DNA of 64,000 nucleotides, from positions 310,001 to 374,000 of the forward strand of contig JAHLEZ010000034.1 in NCBI GenBank assembly GCA_020726505.1. The letters are read 5' to 3'. Shown piece after piece: positions 46,793 through 59,291 of this stretch. The notes below the pieces were generated by a model. That model saw nothing but the letters and a program-made list of their open reading frames with translations, did no database searches and was not told the origin of the DNA. The DNA comes from Leptodontidium sp. MPI-SDFR-AT-0119 (lineage: Eukaryota; Ascomycota; Leotiomycetes; Helotiales; Leptodontidiaceae). The position numbers and the translations under genes are program-made. How positions within the stretch are numbered: position 1 is the first letter of the stretch; each line of letters starts with the position of its first letter.

Positions 46793-49469
46793 ATGGCATC
46801 GGCCGAGAAGCAGAACGACAACGGTAAAGAAGTTCTGGATTTCCGGGTCAGATATCTCCGTGAGCTGCTGGAGCCGTACTATGAGCGGACGTTCTCATCG
46901 GAAGGTATATTCACTGTTCAATTTTCCTTGAGCAGAGGCTTGATTATAGTCATATCCTTTTAACTGCAAAGGTCGGAATGTTAATCCGCAGATAGAGTCA
47001 CTTGCCGCTGCGATCTTCCCCAGATGGCCAGATGAGTTCGCCGATGATGGAGAGAAGGAGAAAGAGGAAATGGTTTCAGTGTGCATCAAAGGGGTGCTCG
47101 AGTTTGCTTCCCGGTCTTCCACAGTCGGTGCATCACGTCTTGTATCTCATGAGATAGATGCTTCCACGCGGTCATATGTGGTGCCGCCAGGAGGTCTCTA
47201 CTTCAACCTTGGGCTTGACACTTCAGTCATGAACTTCCGGCTTCTAGAGCTCCTTCCGCCTGTCAGCGATGGCATCGAGTGTGCTTTGAAAGTGTCTGGG
47301 AGACCAGAATCGGCCAGCTACGATGCCTTGTCCTATGTTTGGGGTGCACCCACTCCGACAAAATCTATCATCGTGAACGGAGTCGAGAAGCTAGTCGGGG
47401 CAAACCTGTACTCAGCACTTAAAACTCTCCAACGGCCAGTTAAACGCTGTCTATGGGTGGATGCTCTATGTATTGATCAAATGAATGACGAGGAGAAGGG
47501 CTGGCAAGTGGCGATGATGGCAGATATATATCACCACGCGGACAATGTGCTCATATACCTCGGAGACGAGGATGACGATACAGCCGCGCTGTTCGCCTTT
47601 TTAAACAGAACTCACGATTTGGACAACGAGTCCAGTGTAGACGACATTGCAGAGAGATGCGGCATCGGTATTGAAGATCTCCTCACCTCATATCACAAGT
47701 TCACTCTCCGACCGTGGTTCACCCGAATATGGGTATGCCAGGAATTCAGCGCTGCTAAAAACCTGCCGACCTGGGTCTGCGGCCCATTTACCGCTTCCAC
47801 TCCCTCCGTGCAGAGAGATATGCGGGTTCTGTTCACGAGGTGTACGGAGAGCCAGATCCTATGGACGGCAGACAAAGTCGGCGATCTCGACTTAGCCCAG
47901 AAAGCCAGCTTCGAAGAGTTTACCTCCCCTCTCCTTGAGGCAACTCGCATATTGTTCCAGCCTGGCGGAGGGCACTTCTATAGTATCCCCTGCATTATGT
48001 ACCCGCAGATCAAGCGCGATTGTACCGATCCTCGAGATGTGGTCTACGGCCTGCGTGGACTGTTCGAGCCTGCGTTCAGGGATGCATTTTATCCCAACTA
48101 CACGATCACACTGGACGAGCTGTTCTCACGCCTGTCAAGCTGGCTTCTCATCCTTGATCACTGGGGCGACGTATTCTATTCCTACCCCAGGCGAATGTCA
48201 AGAAGTTTTCCAAGCTGGGTGAGAGACTTCTCCCAGCGACCAGTTGCTCTTCATACGCCGTGGAATGATAAAAGACATGTCGGAATACCCATGCTCTCTG
48301 CGATTCGGGATGGCGTATGGTTCGTAGAGGGTGTGATCCTAGAGCGAATCTCGGAGACGTTTGATATAGACGAGGACGAGGTGTTAGCCACCTACTCTAG
48401 GCTGTGGCATCTTGACCAATTCTTCACGAATCCAGATCGAGCTATCACCAATACGGAATCTCTCCTATCTCCTCTCAAGACCAACCATTCTCTAGCTCAT
48501 TGGGCAATAGATAATAGCGGAGAGGATTCGACGGTCATCACTCACCTGCCTCTCATCAGATCAGCCTTGAACATACCACATGAAATAGCAGCACCGCGCT
48601 TCGCTTTCTTCGATCGAAGGCTACAGGATTGCGAGCTCCTTTCAGACCAAGATCTTGCGCATATGTCCCCACACGAAGCAATGACTTTGAATGAGAGCCG
48701 CAGCGCAGAACACTCCCGCTGGACAGGCAGAATATGCAATCTGACTGATCTCATGAGCCACGTCATTAGTTCCGCCTGCGACAGAGAAGATCTCATTGGT
48801 GCAAGTCTGTTCGATTATCCGAATCTCAGGGGACGCTTACTTGCTTTCAAAGGCTCAGTTCCCAATCGACAGGAGGACTTACCTGGCGGTGACTTGCCCT
48901 CCACCAACACACACCTACCCCTGACATACAGTAAGACTCTCGACTTTCTGACCGAAAAAGGCGATGGAGACCTTATCGAGGTGCTTCTCGAAATCGTAGA
49001 AACCATCAATAAATGGGGTCTCGACAGTTCCGCCAGTGCAAAATTCCCAGATCGAACAGACAAGGATATAAAAATCGCAGAGAAGAGCGTAGAGAAGTAC
49101 AAGCACTCGATAGAGAGACTCGCCCATGATGTGGAAACTTGGAAGGATACATCAGCGGACACATCTAACGCCGAAGCAGTTCTCGCCAAAGCCATGGACA
49201 CCCTCTCGATGAGTTCAGCAACTGTGGAGACAATGCACAACAGTAGAGTTTCCATACAACGATTCCAGTCTGCACCGGCACACATGGTTGAACGAGTCAC
49301 TAACTCTATGGCGCATCGCTTCCAACACAGCTCTTTCTTCGTGACGGAAGGCGGCTTACCTGGCGTCGGAACGCCTGGTGTGCGAGATTTCAGAGCGGGC
49401 GATGTGTTGGTCTGGCTTGATGATATGTTGTTCCCGATCGTTCTGAGAGAGGTTATTGGGAGTGAGTAG
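46793..49469 (+). CDS. HET-domain gene 3, 3' end cut off by a transposon
   Basis: Exons 46793-46904 and 46972-49469 give 869 residues ending in SE-stop. HET signatures are YDALSYVWGAPTPTKSIIVN and CLWVDALCIDQMNDEEKGWQ, then MMADIYHHADNVLIYLG and LRPWFTRIWVCQEFSAAKN. An N-terminal leader of about 130 residues lacks known domains. A charged, probably coiled region (DIKIAEKSVEKYKHSIERLA) lies near the C-terminus. The last stop, TAG at 49467, is the first three bases of the 8-kb transposon. The original frame resumes beyond the element (57486-57596) and adds 36 residues. The truncated protein keeps the whole HET domain but loses the conserved tail, so activity is doubtful. Confidence 0.88.
49459..49466. 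repeat. Left target-site duplication GGAGTGAG
   Basis: Identical 8 bp recur at 57478-57485. Removing the element with one copy restores the HET reading frame exactly. Confidence 0.9.
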
Positions 49470-50599
49470 GCTGCGTCCTTTTTCTTGGCAACTCATTGGA
49501 TACCCAACCCACTTAACCCATGGGTTGGGTTTGGGTTGGGCTCACGTGATTGGGTGGGTTGAGGTCGAGGTCAACCTAACTTATAGGTACCTATTAGGTA
49601 CCTAATAAAAGTGGGTCCATAGTCTTAAATTTACTACGCTCGCTTAATTTAGAAATTTTAATGAGAAAATAATTTACTAATTTTTTTACTAATTGTATTA
49701 ATATAACTAATAATAAAGGAAATAGATCTTAACTTAATTGTTATACTACTTACTATAGTAAAAAGTCCTAGGAGTGACTTGTATATCTCGATCAGTAGCC
49801 CGGATTATAATTCTTTGCCTATTTGTATTCCCTCTCTTTTTAGGCTTCTTAAAATACTCTACTTTAGACCTTTTTCTTTTATGAGTTATTAAATTATTCT
49901 TCTTTAAAGGTGACCCTTAAAGACGAGTATCTTCTTAACGACGTGTACTAAGAAGATCTACGAATAATCGTTTTCGTACTTTCGCCGTATCTTTAATTAC
50001 ACAATTATTATAAAGTAATAATTCCGAAAGAGATCGAAAAGTAGGGCGATAACGTAAAAGTTCTAATTAAGGGGTTTTAGTATTAATAGTAAATAAAAAC
50101 AGTAGTTTAGGCGTATTATCTATTGTACTTAATTCGGAGGTAGCGTTTAGTAATAAAGCTTGTGTAGATCTTCTAAGTAACTTAGGGGGTAATAATCGTA
50201 TAAGGCTAAGTATAATTATTTAAAACTAATCTATAATATTAGACTGATCGTTTTATTACTGTAACTATTGTTGTGTAATAAGATCTTACTATTACTTCTT
50301 ATTTAGGTTATAGCCTTAAGGGGGCGGGCTAAAGAAGAGATAAAAGGGCTTTAATATAATAATATATATAAGGAGCTATCGTACTACTAGATCCCCCGAT
50401 TCTATAATAATCCCAGCGGTTCCTCGATCTCGAACGTATTCTTATTCTACTTTAATAGTATTTCTCTTGAACTTGATAGCCTTTTAATTATTATTATAAA
50501 GGAATTTGCGTACGTCTACTATTTCTTCGAATTCGTATTTTTAGTCTAAGTTATTATTATATTTCTATATAGAATAAAGATGTTTAAGAATTGTAAGAG

Positions 50600-53500
50600 T
50601 AAGAAACTCTTTCCTTATTAAAGTGACATGTCTTTAGGCAATATAAATTAAGTCGACATAGTTTTTAAAATCTTTGATATTTCGAATCTTAACAAGTGCA
50701 GTAAGATAAACTAAGGGATTAATAAATTTATTAGTAATTCTAGGAAGCGTAAGTACTTTCTTTATTATTTAATCTACTTTGATTTAAAGTATTATTACTT
50801 TTACTATTATCCTTATCGACTATTTAATTAATTAAATTAGTAAAAAAATTAGTAAATCAAGGAATTATACTTACTATTTTCTTTATCTTAACTTTAAGCT
50901 TATAATTGAATTAAGTGTGTGTGATAAGTAGCACGCTGATCTTAGGTTATTATTCGCGTTGTATAAATGCGACCTCGCTATAACTTATTTATATCGAGAA
51001 TATATTAATAATCTTAATATTAAATAAACACCTCATTTACCTATTAATTATAATCTTTATATAATTAATCTAATTGTGTTTGTACTTCCGTTTGCGATAG
51101 ATCTTCGAATGTGGGAGTAATATTAGTAAGAAGGCGAGTTTCTATCTTAATTACTAATCGCGCTTCTTATTATTAAAAAAGAAGAAATATTAGTTAAGAG
51201 ATTATGTTTAGTTTAAGTTGACTACGTTAATAATAATAAATATCACAAGTAAGATTAAATACTCGTTCGACTCTAGTACTTACAATAAGGGTATAAAGTA
51301 AATCACGTGTTATTTGTAATAATCTAAGGAGAGATGTTTCTATTAAACGTTAGAAATTTAAGATAGGTATATTATTCGTAGCTTAAAAAACGATTAGTAA
51401 AAAATTAATAAAGATTTATAAGAGACTTACGTATATTAAAATACTATTTAATCTTATATATATTACTTCCTTGTTACTTAAGTGTTATATCTTCTAAAGA
51501 TAATAATCTACTAACTATCCTTCGTAATAAGATCTGTTTTAAAGGATCTTTCTTTCGCCTGATTGTAATAAAAAGGTTCTTTTAAATTAAACTTATTAAT
51601 TAATAGTCTTAAAAATATACTTCCTCGAATTGTTATTAGAAGTATGTTTTCTAATCTCTACTTTAAATAAGAGGTAACTAAGAATAGTTAGAGTCGAACA
51701 CGTCTAATTTAAGATCTAAGTTCAAAATCCTAGTAATAACGAAGATATTTAATTATATAGTATAAATCCGCTTAAAGTATTTATTAAGTTTTACTATTAT
51801 AACGGAAATCCCTTTCATAAGTTTAAGCTTTTAAGCTAAGAGTATTATAAACTACGTTAGTTTAAATCCGCGAATACGTTAATGTACTTCTTTAAGACGC
51901 TTATATAACTAATCGAATAGTTAAAATGTATATTAAATCGTAAGAGTTTTAGTTACTTTTATCTTTATAATTAACATTTAGAATAGGCGAAGAATATCTT
52001 AAGTCTATTCTATTTATATTTATTTCAAGTTAAATAGCTTGAAAATCCTTACTTCGTGATACTTAAAATAATACTAATTAATTGCTTTTCGCAATTTTAA
52101 AAATCGAGTTAATATATAGTATATAAAATCTTATTAAGTTTTAACGTCTAAAATAAGCTCTAAGAGCTTAGGAATATCTAGATCTCTAGTTATAATGAAC
52201 GAGTTATATATAGATTGGAATATAGTGCGGCGTTATTGACTTAATATTATAAAAAGAATAAACTTTCGAACTTATAATTTAATTAATAAAAAAATTAGTA
52301 AAAAAGAATTTTGTACTTACGATTATAAGAAGATCCGAAATCCCTTGTTTATCTTCTACTCTGATTCTTTTTAACTCTAGGAGTTCCGTTATAGTATCTT
52401 AGTTTCGAGTAAGCGTCTCATTTAATAGACTAAGACAAGGTCTTAGAAATGCTTTTAATGTAAGTTGTATTATATATACAATATATAGTACTTATATAAC
52501 TTGACCTCCTAAGAAATATCTACCTTTAAACGCTTCTTTAAGAAGAAAATAAAGCTCTTAAATAAAGACCCTGTTCTTAAATATATTATTTAATGTAATA
52601 ACGTATATATAATCTTGGAGGTTTAAGTCATATAAAACTTCGTTGACTTCCTGACTTAAGTCTTTTCTAGTATAATATCCCTTAAGATATATAAATACTA
52701 ACATAACTTACTTTAAGACTTATCCTCCTAGCGAATTAATAATAAATAAGCCAAGGATACACATAAATAACACCCGTCTTATACTAGACTAATAATCAAG
52801 AGAAATTGTAATTTTCCTATCCTTTAGAAGATCTTTAAGTAATAATTCTCGAACTTCTTAAACCTCTAGGTTAAGTTCCTTTCGGACCTTTATTATAGAT
52901 AGTAGTTTTAATAGAGGATTTTAAATCGCGTAAAGCTTTTACTATTCTTTGTCTTCGACTACTCGAAATAGTACTTGTAATGAAATAATTATACGAAGAC
53001 ATTGTCGTATAAAAAGCTTTTTTGTTTCGTCTAGAGTTTGATTTAGTACTTTCTAATAATAATTAATTATTAATTTTTTTACTAATCTTATAATATACCT
53101 TTTTTAAGTTAATATTAAAATTAATTTAATCTTGCCTTATACTTCTTCGATCACGTCTAAGCTTTTCCCTCTTATAACTATTTAAAGCGATATATATAGC
53201 TATACTTTTTGTCTTACTTTGCTTAATATAAGAATAAGTGAGAGCAAAGTTATAAGTCTTATAAATAATAGCTGGCTTTCTAGTATATTTGTGAGCTACT
53301 TGATTAAAGTATTATTAAACCTTAGCCTTCCTTTTCTTAATTTACTTGATTTTTGTTTAATTATTCCTTTCTTTAGTACTTAAAGTAACTTAATTACTTT
53401 ACTTCTATTAATCTATAAACTCAGTTGCTTTATAATTTTACTATATTTAATATTTATTAGAAGGGCTACTAATAGTTAATAAAGAAGTTCTTAGGGAAGA

Positions 53501-55450
53501 AAGGCGAGAACGATATAACTCCGGTTTAAGTACTAGTGCGGGATCGGCGAAAGGGTCGTTGTCTTATTATAAAAAAGAGATTAATATATAATAACTAAAT
53601 AAGGTACGTGGCGTAAAAGTAAAATTATTAGAATTATAAATATCTTCACGAAGAGATAGATTCTCATTAGAATTAGGGGACAATTAAGGTAATATCTTGT
53701 CTAATAAAGAGAAAAGGAAGAAGAAAGAGAAGAATAAAATTTATTAAATGTTTTAATGTTATTAATTTACGTTACTATAGTAATAATTTCTTAGTAACTT
53801 ATTCCCTTCTCCTAAAAGCTAATAAACTCCCTAAATTTACGTATACTTTATTTTATTCTATAATAATATATATTAAATATTATATATTTATATAAGATTA
53901 GTAAAAATATTAGTAAAAGAAAACGAAAGTCGTAAATTAGAATTTATTTTCTTATTTATTATAAAAACCCCTTTTTATAAATATAAAAAGAAGAAAAACA
54001 AGTATCTTTTTTAAAAAGAAGGAAGACCTTAAATAATATATACCCTTAACTCTAAGTCATTTATAATAATATTATCTTAAACTTTTACTATAAGTAAACC
54101 TTCGCTAAATATTAGATCCTTTATAGCTTAATAGTAAGTAATTAGTCCCTTAGGGTAATAAAAACTAGTGGTCTTTATATAATCATTACCCCTCTTAACC
54201 GCCTATTAAGTTATAAGTCCCGGAAGTATAAACTTATCCCCTAAATAAAGTTTAAGGAATAATCTAAATAGCTTTACTTTATTAGAAGTAAAGTATTTGT
54301 GAGGTGGAATATATCGCTACTTAATTATATCTTTAGTTCTAATTATATATTAGAAACGATTAGTAAATAAATTAGTAAAACTTACGATGTCTTTAATTTT
54401 AAGTATATTCTAGACTTCTTTTTTATTTAGCTCTAACTTTATATATTAATATAGTGAATCTTGTACTCTAAACTCTTAAAGATTTCTCGTTAATAAAGCC
54501 GAAAATGATATATAACTTATATTTAGATTAACTAAAAAAAATTAATTTTACTTAAAAAATTTAAATGTTGAGACATACTTGAGCCTAAGTAACTAGGGAG
54601 GTTTTATACTTTTAAAGCATCTCTACTACTATAATAGATTCGCCCTTTTAAGTCTTTAAAGCTTTTACTACACGTATAGCCTTAACTTCTTATTGATTAT
54701 CTTCTTAGTATATAACTTCGAATTGTAGATCTTTATCGCTATTGTACTCGTAGTCTTTAAAATCGGAATTAAGAGTAATCTTTAGAAGGTATTTATTACT
54801 AACGCGCTTATATCTAATAACAGTAATCTTAGTCATCGTATCTTGTCTTAATTATTACTTATATGTGATTAGTAAAAAAATTAGTAAATATTTTTGAACT
54901 TATTAAGTAATTATAATATCTTATTTTAATCTTTCCTTTAAAGTAGTTTTCTTTATATCTAAAGCATTTATTTACTCTAGAGTTACTTTTAACTTCTTAT
55001 ATCTAGTAGTAATTGTAGCTTAATTACTTTATTTTTATTAAGTAATAAGTACTTAGTTTAAATTAAGATCTTGTTTAATTTTAGTAGCTTACTCTCTTAC
55101 TTTTATAGTATTTAGGTTTATAGAAAGCGTAAATAGATCTCTAGGTTAACGACTTCTCTTTCGCTTTTATGAGGTTAACTAAAAATAATTAGTAAATAAA
55201 TTAGTAAATGAGATTAAAAACTCACTAGTTTACTTAAATCTAATTTTTCTTCTTTTATATCTTTATCTTTTATCTTAATATCTACTTTAGTATAATTTAA
55301 TTACGTTAATAACGCGTTTATATTATCTCGTAGATTATTTATCTCTAAAAGAAAAAGATTAGTAAATAAATTAGTAAAAGTAAACGGTTTATACTCAAAA
55401 ATTTTGAAGATTTATATTTAGTTATTAATAAATAGTTATTATTATAAGGA
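50600..55450 (-). pseudogene. Multi-intron transposon gene remnant (minus strand)
   Basis: At least eight minus-strand introns with the doubled branch point mark a long spliced gene running leftward. The exon between the introns at 55394-55345 and 55225-55179 reads INNLRDNINALLT, stop, LNYTKVDIKIKDKDIKEEK in the phase the introns demand. Elsewhere stops are frequent and AT bias high. I could not recognise a catalytic domain. By its size it is the likeliest transposase gene of the element. Confidence 0.45.
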
Positions 55451-55618
55451 AAATTTTGACTTTATCGTAACGTGTGGGTTATTACTTAATGACGTCATTT
55501 ACTAGCGTGTACTAACGTAGTTGCCTCACTAACTATAAAGGCCACCTCACCTTACTTTACGATTCCTTCACACAACACTTCTCTTTATATAATATATAAT
55601 TATAACAACACTAACTAT

Positions 55619-57130
55619 GTATATTTATATCTTAATTATTTACTAATTTATTTACTAATCTTTATAATAAGCCTTTAACACTCTTATCTTCATCTTTAAT
55701 AGGAGAGAATTCTGGGTTTGCTACTTATAAAAGTGAACCTAATAATTCCCTAAATAATTCATTAAATAAAAAACAATTAACTAAGCGTCGTTACCGTAAT
55801 AAGAAATATTATATAAAGTATTTTTTTAATATTAAGTTAATATACGTTTATAGAAGTAAAAAATGACGTAGAAATCGAGAGAATAGCCCAAGAAAACGGC
55901 TATAATAGTACTAATAATAATCAAAACTCTATATTTAACATCGTAGGTAGCCTTATAAGAAATACTACCTTAGGAGTATTAATTATTAGTTTATAAAGTA
56001 GTCACGACATCTTTGGAGAGGGTATTAATAGTACTAGTAGATTAATAAGTAATACTTATAAGTATATACTTCTAATTTACTAATTTTTTTACTAATTTAT
56101 TTTTTAGTTTTAAATTAAATAAAACTAAACGTTCGTAATCTAAGGAATCCGAGGCTAATAGAGGTTCAGGAATAGAATTACAAACTAGTTGTAAGTATTT
56201 TATTATCGCTTTTATATATATATTAATTATTTCTATAGCTTTAATCCGTTTATTATAGCTTAAAAAGAATAAGTTTACTTAAAAAACTTCTTTAAAAGCT
56301 CAACTTATACTAAATCTACTTCGACTATCCTCTTTAAATACTAGGCTTTGTGGCGGTGGGGCAACTAAGTCTATTACACGTAAAACACCTCGTAAAACAA
56401 TTAGAATTACTATAAGAAATGCTAAAAAAAGTAATACTAACCTTCTTACCCCTTAGAAAAAGGCGAGAGCCAAACTTAATTATAAGTAATTAGTAAAAAA
56501 ATTAGTAAATATCTACTAATATATTCAGATGCCGCACTTAAGTAAATCAGAAAGTTACAAGTATTTATTAACCTCTTAATTCTAGCCTTGCCTTTCTAGC
56601 GTCTTATCCGTGAGATTACTTACACTTACATACACGGTCTGAGATTCTAATCATCGGCAATTCGAGCTTTGTAAGAGTCTACTAAGTGCTTCCTCGTTCG
56701 TCATTTTGAAAGTAAGTGTTCCTTAGTATTTACTAATTTATTTACTAATCTAAAAAAGTGTGTAATCTCGCAACTATTTATAGTAAGCGAGTAACTATTT
56801 AAGTTAAAGATAGTTCTCTCGTCAGAAGAATCGCATTTATACTTAGTACTTTAGGAGCTTACTCTAAGTTAAGAGATGTAATAATTAGTGGTCAAACTAT
56901 ATCTCAAACTCAAGAGTTAGTTAGACTTAGTAGAGCTATTAGTATAATGCGCTAAAGACAAGAAGATATCTAGGTTAGACGTCTTAAGAAAAAGCCTATA
57001 GTTACTAAGGTTTATTTATAAAAGCTTACTAATACTAAGGCTATTACTTAAAACGGTAGTAATAGAAGTAGTAGTGCTAGAAATAGTGCTAAATTATAAA
57101 AAGCTTTTAAGGCTTTAATATATATTAATA
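55619..57130 (+). pseudogene. Second transposon gene remnant (plus strand)
   Basis: Plus-strand exons are bounded by introns 55619-55671, 56062-56107 and 56712-56758. Readable pieces include IERIAQENGYNSTNNNQNSI and, further on, GAYSKLRDVIISGQTISQTQ and ELVRLSRAISIMR, with TAA/TAG where Gln is plausible. No known family recognised. Conservation of frame is better than in the minus-strand gene. Confidence 0.4.
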
Positions 57131-57477
57131 CTATCTGAGAATTACACTTAAAATAAATTATTTCTGTGATATTAGTTCCTGAACTTTGATTTTGTGATTA
57201 GTAAATTTATTAGTAAATAATAATATAAGTCTTTTCCTTTTACTTTCGAATTATTAAGCTTATTTTCTACTTATTTCTTCTTTTGTTACTTATAATTAGT
57301 TTAATAGACTTATATATTAAGCCCTTACTAAAATAAACTTTATATATATATTAGGTTTTCGTTAGGTACCTAACTCACCTATTAGGGCACCCAACCCAAG
57401 TCACGTGCCCTATTAGGGCCCCAACCTATACGTTGGGTTAGGTTAGGGCCCCCATGGGTACCTAAACGAGCAGCCTA

Positions 57478-57485
57478 GGAGTGAG
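57478..57485. repeat. Right target-site duplication GGAGTGAG
   Basis: Perfect match to 49459-49466, directly after the element's terminal CAGCCTA. Confidence 0.9.
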
Positions 57486-57596
57486 GGCTTTTGGGAGGTC
57501 ATTGGGACGGCCAGAGTTAGTGGGATCATGGCTGGGAGGATGAGATTGTTCTTAGGAGATGAGTTTCCTCCGAATAGGCAGTTTAAGATTGTGTAA
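57486..57596 (+). pseudogene. Displaced 3' end of HET gene 3
   Basis: Thirty-six codons and TAA continue the HET frame after the element: GFWEVIGTARVSGIMAG, then DEFPPNRQFKIV. The pattern (..IG.A.V.GIM.G) is the usual C-terminus of HET proteins, which confirms the insertion split one gene. Confidence 0.85.
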
Positions 57597-58189
57597 GAGG
57601 TATGAAGGTATTGGAATATTGTAAAGTATTTCGTTACCCGGGAAGCCGGCAGACGTTTCCTTTCGCAGACTTGCTTCGCTAATCTGACAATATCGGGTTA
57701 TTATTTACACCACCACACCCCTGTTCTTGGAAGCCAGAGAAGTTGTATTCGCGACTTGCTATCGCTTGTAATCACATCAGGACCTATTGGCCTGACGTCC
57801 TTACACACAGACCATCAATCCACTCACATCGGCAAATAAAAAAACTGTTCCTCGTCTTCACAGAAGAGACCGGGCAGGCAAATGGGAAGGACCAGCCACA
57901 GAACTAATCTTACCAGGCAATCGTAATCGCAGTTTTAATGGAAACTATAGGCCGAAGCAGTCTTGGGCAGAGAAATATAAGATATACCTTTTATGGCAAC
58001 CGATGCTTAAAAGAGTATAAATGAAATTAGTAAGAAGATTACAATCACACATAAAGAAAAAACAAGTCCTACGAAGAACTTTATAACAGTGTCAATCTCA
58101 AGTATCATCTACGTTAATGGAAAAACCTTGACTTCCCATCTTCAATACTATTCCCCGCTACTCAAATTTATGCGCTCGTCCTCTCTCTT
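57597..58189. other. Intergenic, former 3' flank of HET gene 3
   Basis: No coding supported. Confidence 0.45.
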
Positions 58190-58830
58190 TACAAGATCTT
58201 TGTATAACGTGATTTAAACCCCAATTTAAGCGACTCTACGCAAAGGTCTCCTGGTCCTCAATCGACGCTCCGCGGCGCTAACGAAGACGCCTGTACGTGT
58301 GTTCCAAAGGACTCAGGTATAGTTCCTTTCTCTATCAGCTCCTCGTGGTCCTAAAGAGTTAGAAGCCTGCTAAGGTTGGTATTCTATTCGAGAAGAGAAT
58401 CCTAGTAACAATCTTGACCCTTATCCCTAGATCCGGTGTTCAATAAGAAGGAAGTGGAGCTCTACATCTAAGGCTGGGCCTAACGTTGCTTTATATGTGC
58501 CTCCAATGATTCTACCCGCCTTCGCTTGAAGTGTTTTAAGTAAGTTAATAGTTTGTTTTTGTATAGCCTTTTTTATGCTTATAAGCGACAAATCATATAG
58601 AGCAATCATTTGGGGGATAACAACTACTTGGTAAATCTTCCTAGGTTTAGCGACTCCTGCTCCCCAAGTAAAACCGGATAGACTTACTAAAGCACTAATA
58701 GACTTCTAGATCTTACCTTCAGGTGCTAGATATGCTATTTCCAATTCAGCGCCGTGTCGAGCGTGACCCTAAGATATTTGCTGCTTGCGGACGGGGGTAT
58801 GATTGTTTGTTCTATTCGTATATGGCGGTT
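58190..58830 (-). mobile_element. Non-LTR retrotransposon (LINE, Tad-like) fragment
   Basis: Minus-strand pieces in the correct order for the end of a LINE reverse transcriptase: KYLRVTLDTALNWK (near 58790-58740), SISALVSLSGFTWGAG, KIYQVVVIPQMIALYDL, then LLKTLQAKAGRIIGGTYKAT and ALDVELHFLLIEHR. Frames change and stops intervene. Only this C-terminal part remains; the catalytic YADD region is not present. Confidence 0.65.
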
Positions 58831-59291
58831 GACATCTGCTACTTAACGCCTCCTTATGCGGTGGGTGAGCTGGAACCTACTACCAATTTATCTGAATGAT
58901 TGGTGATCTGACCCGTGACCTCTTGTTGACAATGAGGAAAAGGCGGCGCGGGGTCACGTGCGCCAGAGGATTGGGAGGTGTCGAGATTCGGTCAAGAAAC
59001 AAATATGATAGCTCTTACAGGATACCTTTTAAGCACACGACTTTCGGCGTTTTAGCCTACAAGGATTTGATCTGGTATTCTGCTGTTTTCTAGCTGTCGT
59101 ACACAAATGATATCTAGCGAGGTGGGGATATACATACCGTCTCTTTCGTTGGACTTTCTTGTTGCGGAGCCGCTGTTCCAAACCCCCAGGCAAAATGGAG
59201 ACGGTCATTTATACAGCTAGACTTAGTAGGGTGTTCCTAGCTAAGAACACCATTCCAAACAAACGCGACATCCGATAGAGACCCAACACAA
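58831..59291. other. Intergenic, no supported gene
   Basis: A short plus-strand ORF at 58896-59093 has no recognisable domain. Confidence 0.4.

Larger units (their letters stand above)
49673..57217. repeat. Sixteen interspersed copies of a doubled branch-point sequence
   Basis: Consensus TTTACTAAT, three T/A bases, TTTACTAAT (21 bp). Plus-strand copies start at 49673, 53066, 55639, 56076 and 56729. Minus-strand copies occupy 50718-50738, 50836-50856, 51393-51412, 52282-52302, 53897-53917, 54359-54379, 54868-54888, 55188-55208, 55358-55378, 56489-56509 and 57197-57217. Many lie in introns with proper ends, for example minus 50874-50820 (GTAAGT..TAG), 54385-54339, 55225-55179 (GTGAGT..TAG) and 55394-55345; plus 55619-55671, 56062-56107 and 56712-56758 (GTAAGT..AAG). 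Introns are 46-55 nt. I saw no copy of the doubled form outside the transposon. Confidence 0.8.
49467..57477. mobile_element. 8011-bp DNA transposon, AT-rich, inserted in HET gene 3
   Basis: Both ends start TAGGCTGC (49467 on the plus strand; 57477 on the minus strand). They continue as imperfect inverted repeats of about 120 bp that share GTACCCA/ATACCCA, CCCATGGG, CACGTGA.TTGGGT and TAGGTACCTAA, with many GGGTT words. The 8-bp target duplication GGAGTGAG is perfect. The interior is very AT-rich and full of stops, as after RIP. It holds coding remnants on both strands split by many short introns. Size and 8-bp duplication fit KDZ-type (Kyakuja/Dileera/Zisupton) or large hAT elements, but no transposase motif was recognised, so the class is open. 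Confidence 0.88.

Noticed and set aside
49467..57477. CRISPR-like or satellite interpretation of the regularly recurring TTTACTAAT pairs
   Set aside because: Copies are 100-1900 bp apart, occur on both strands and sit at intron branch-point positions, so they are not an array.
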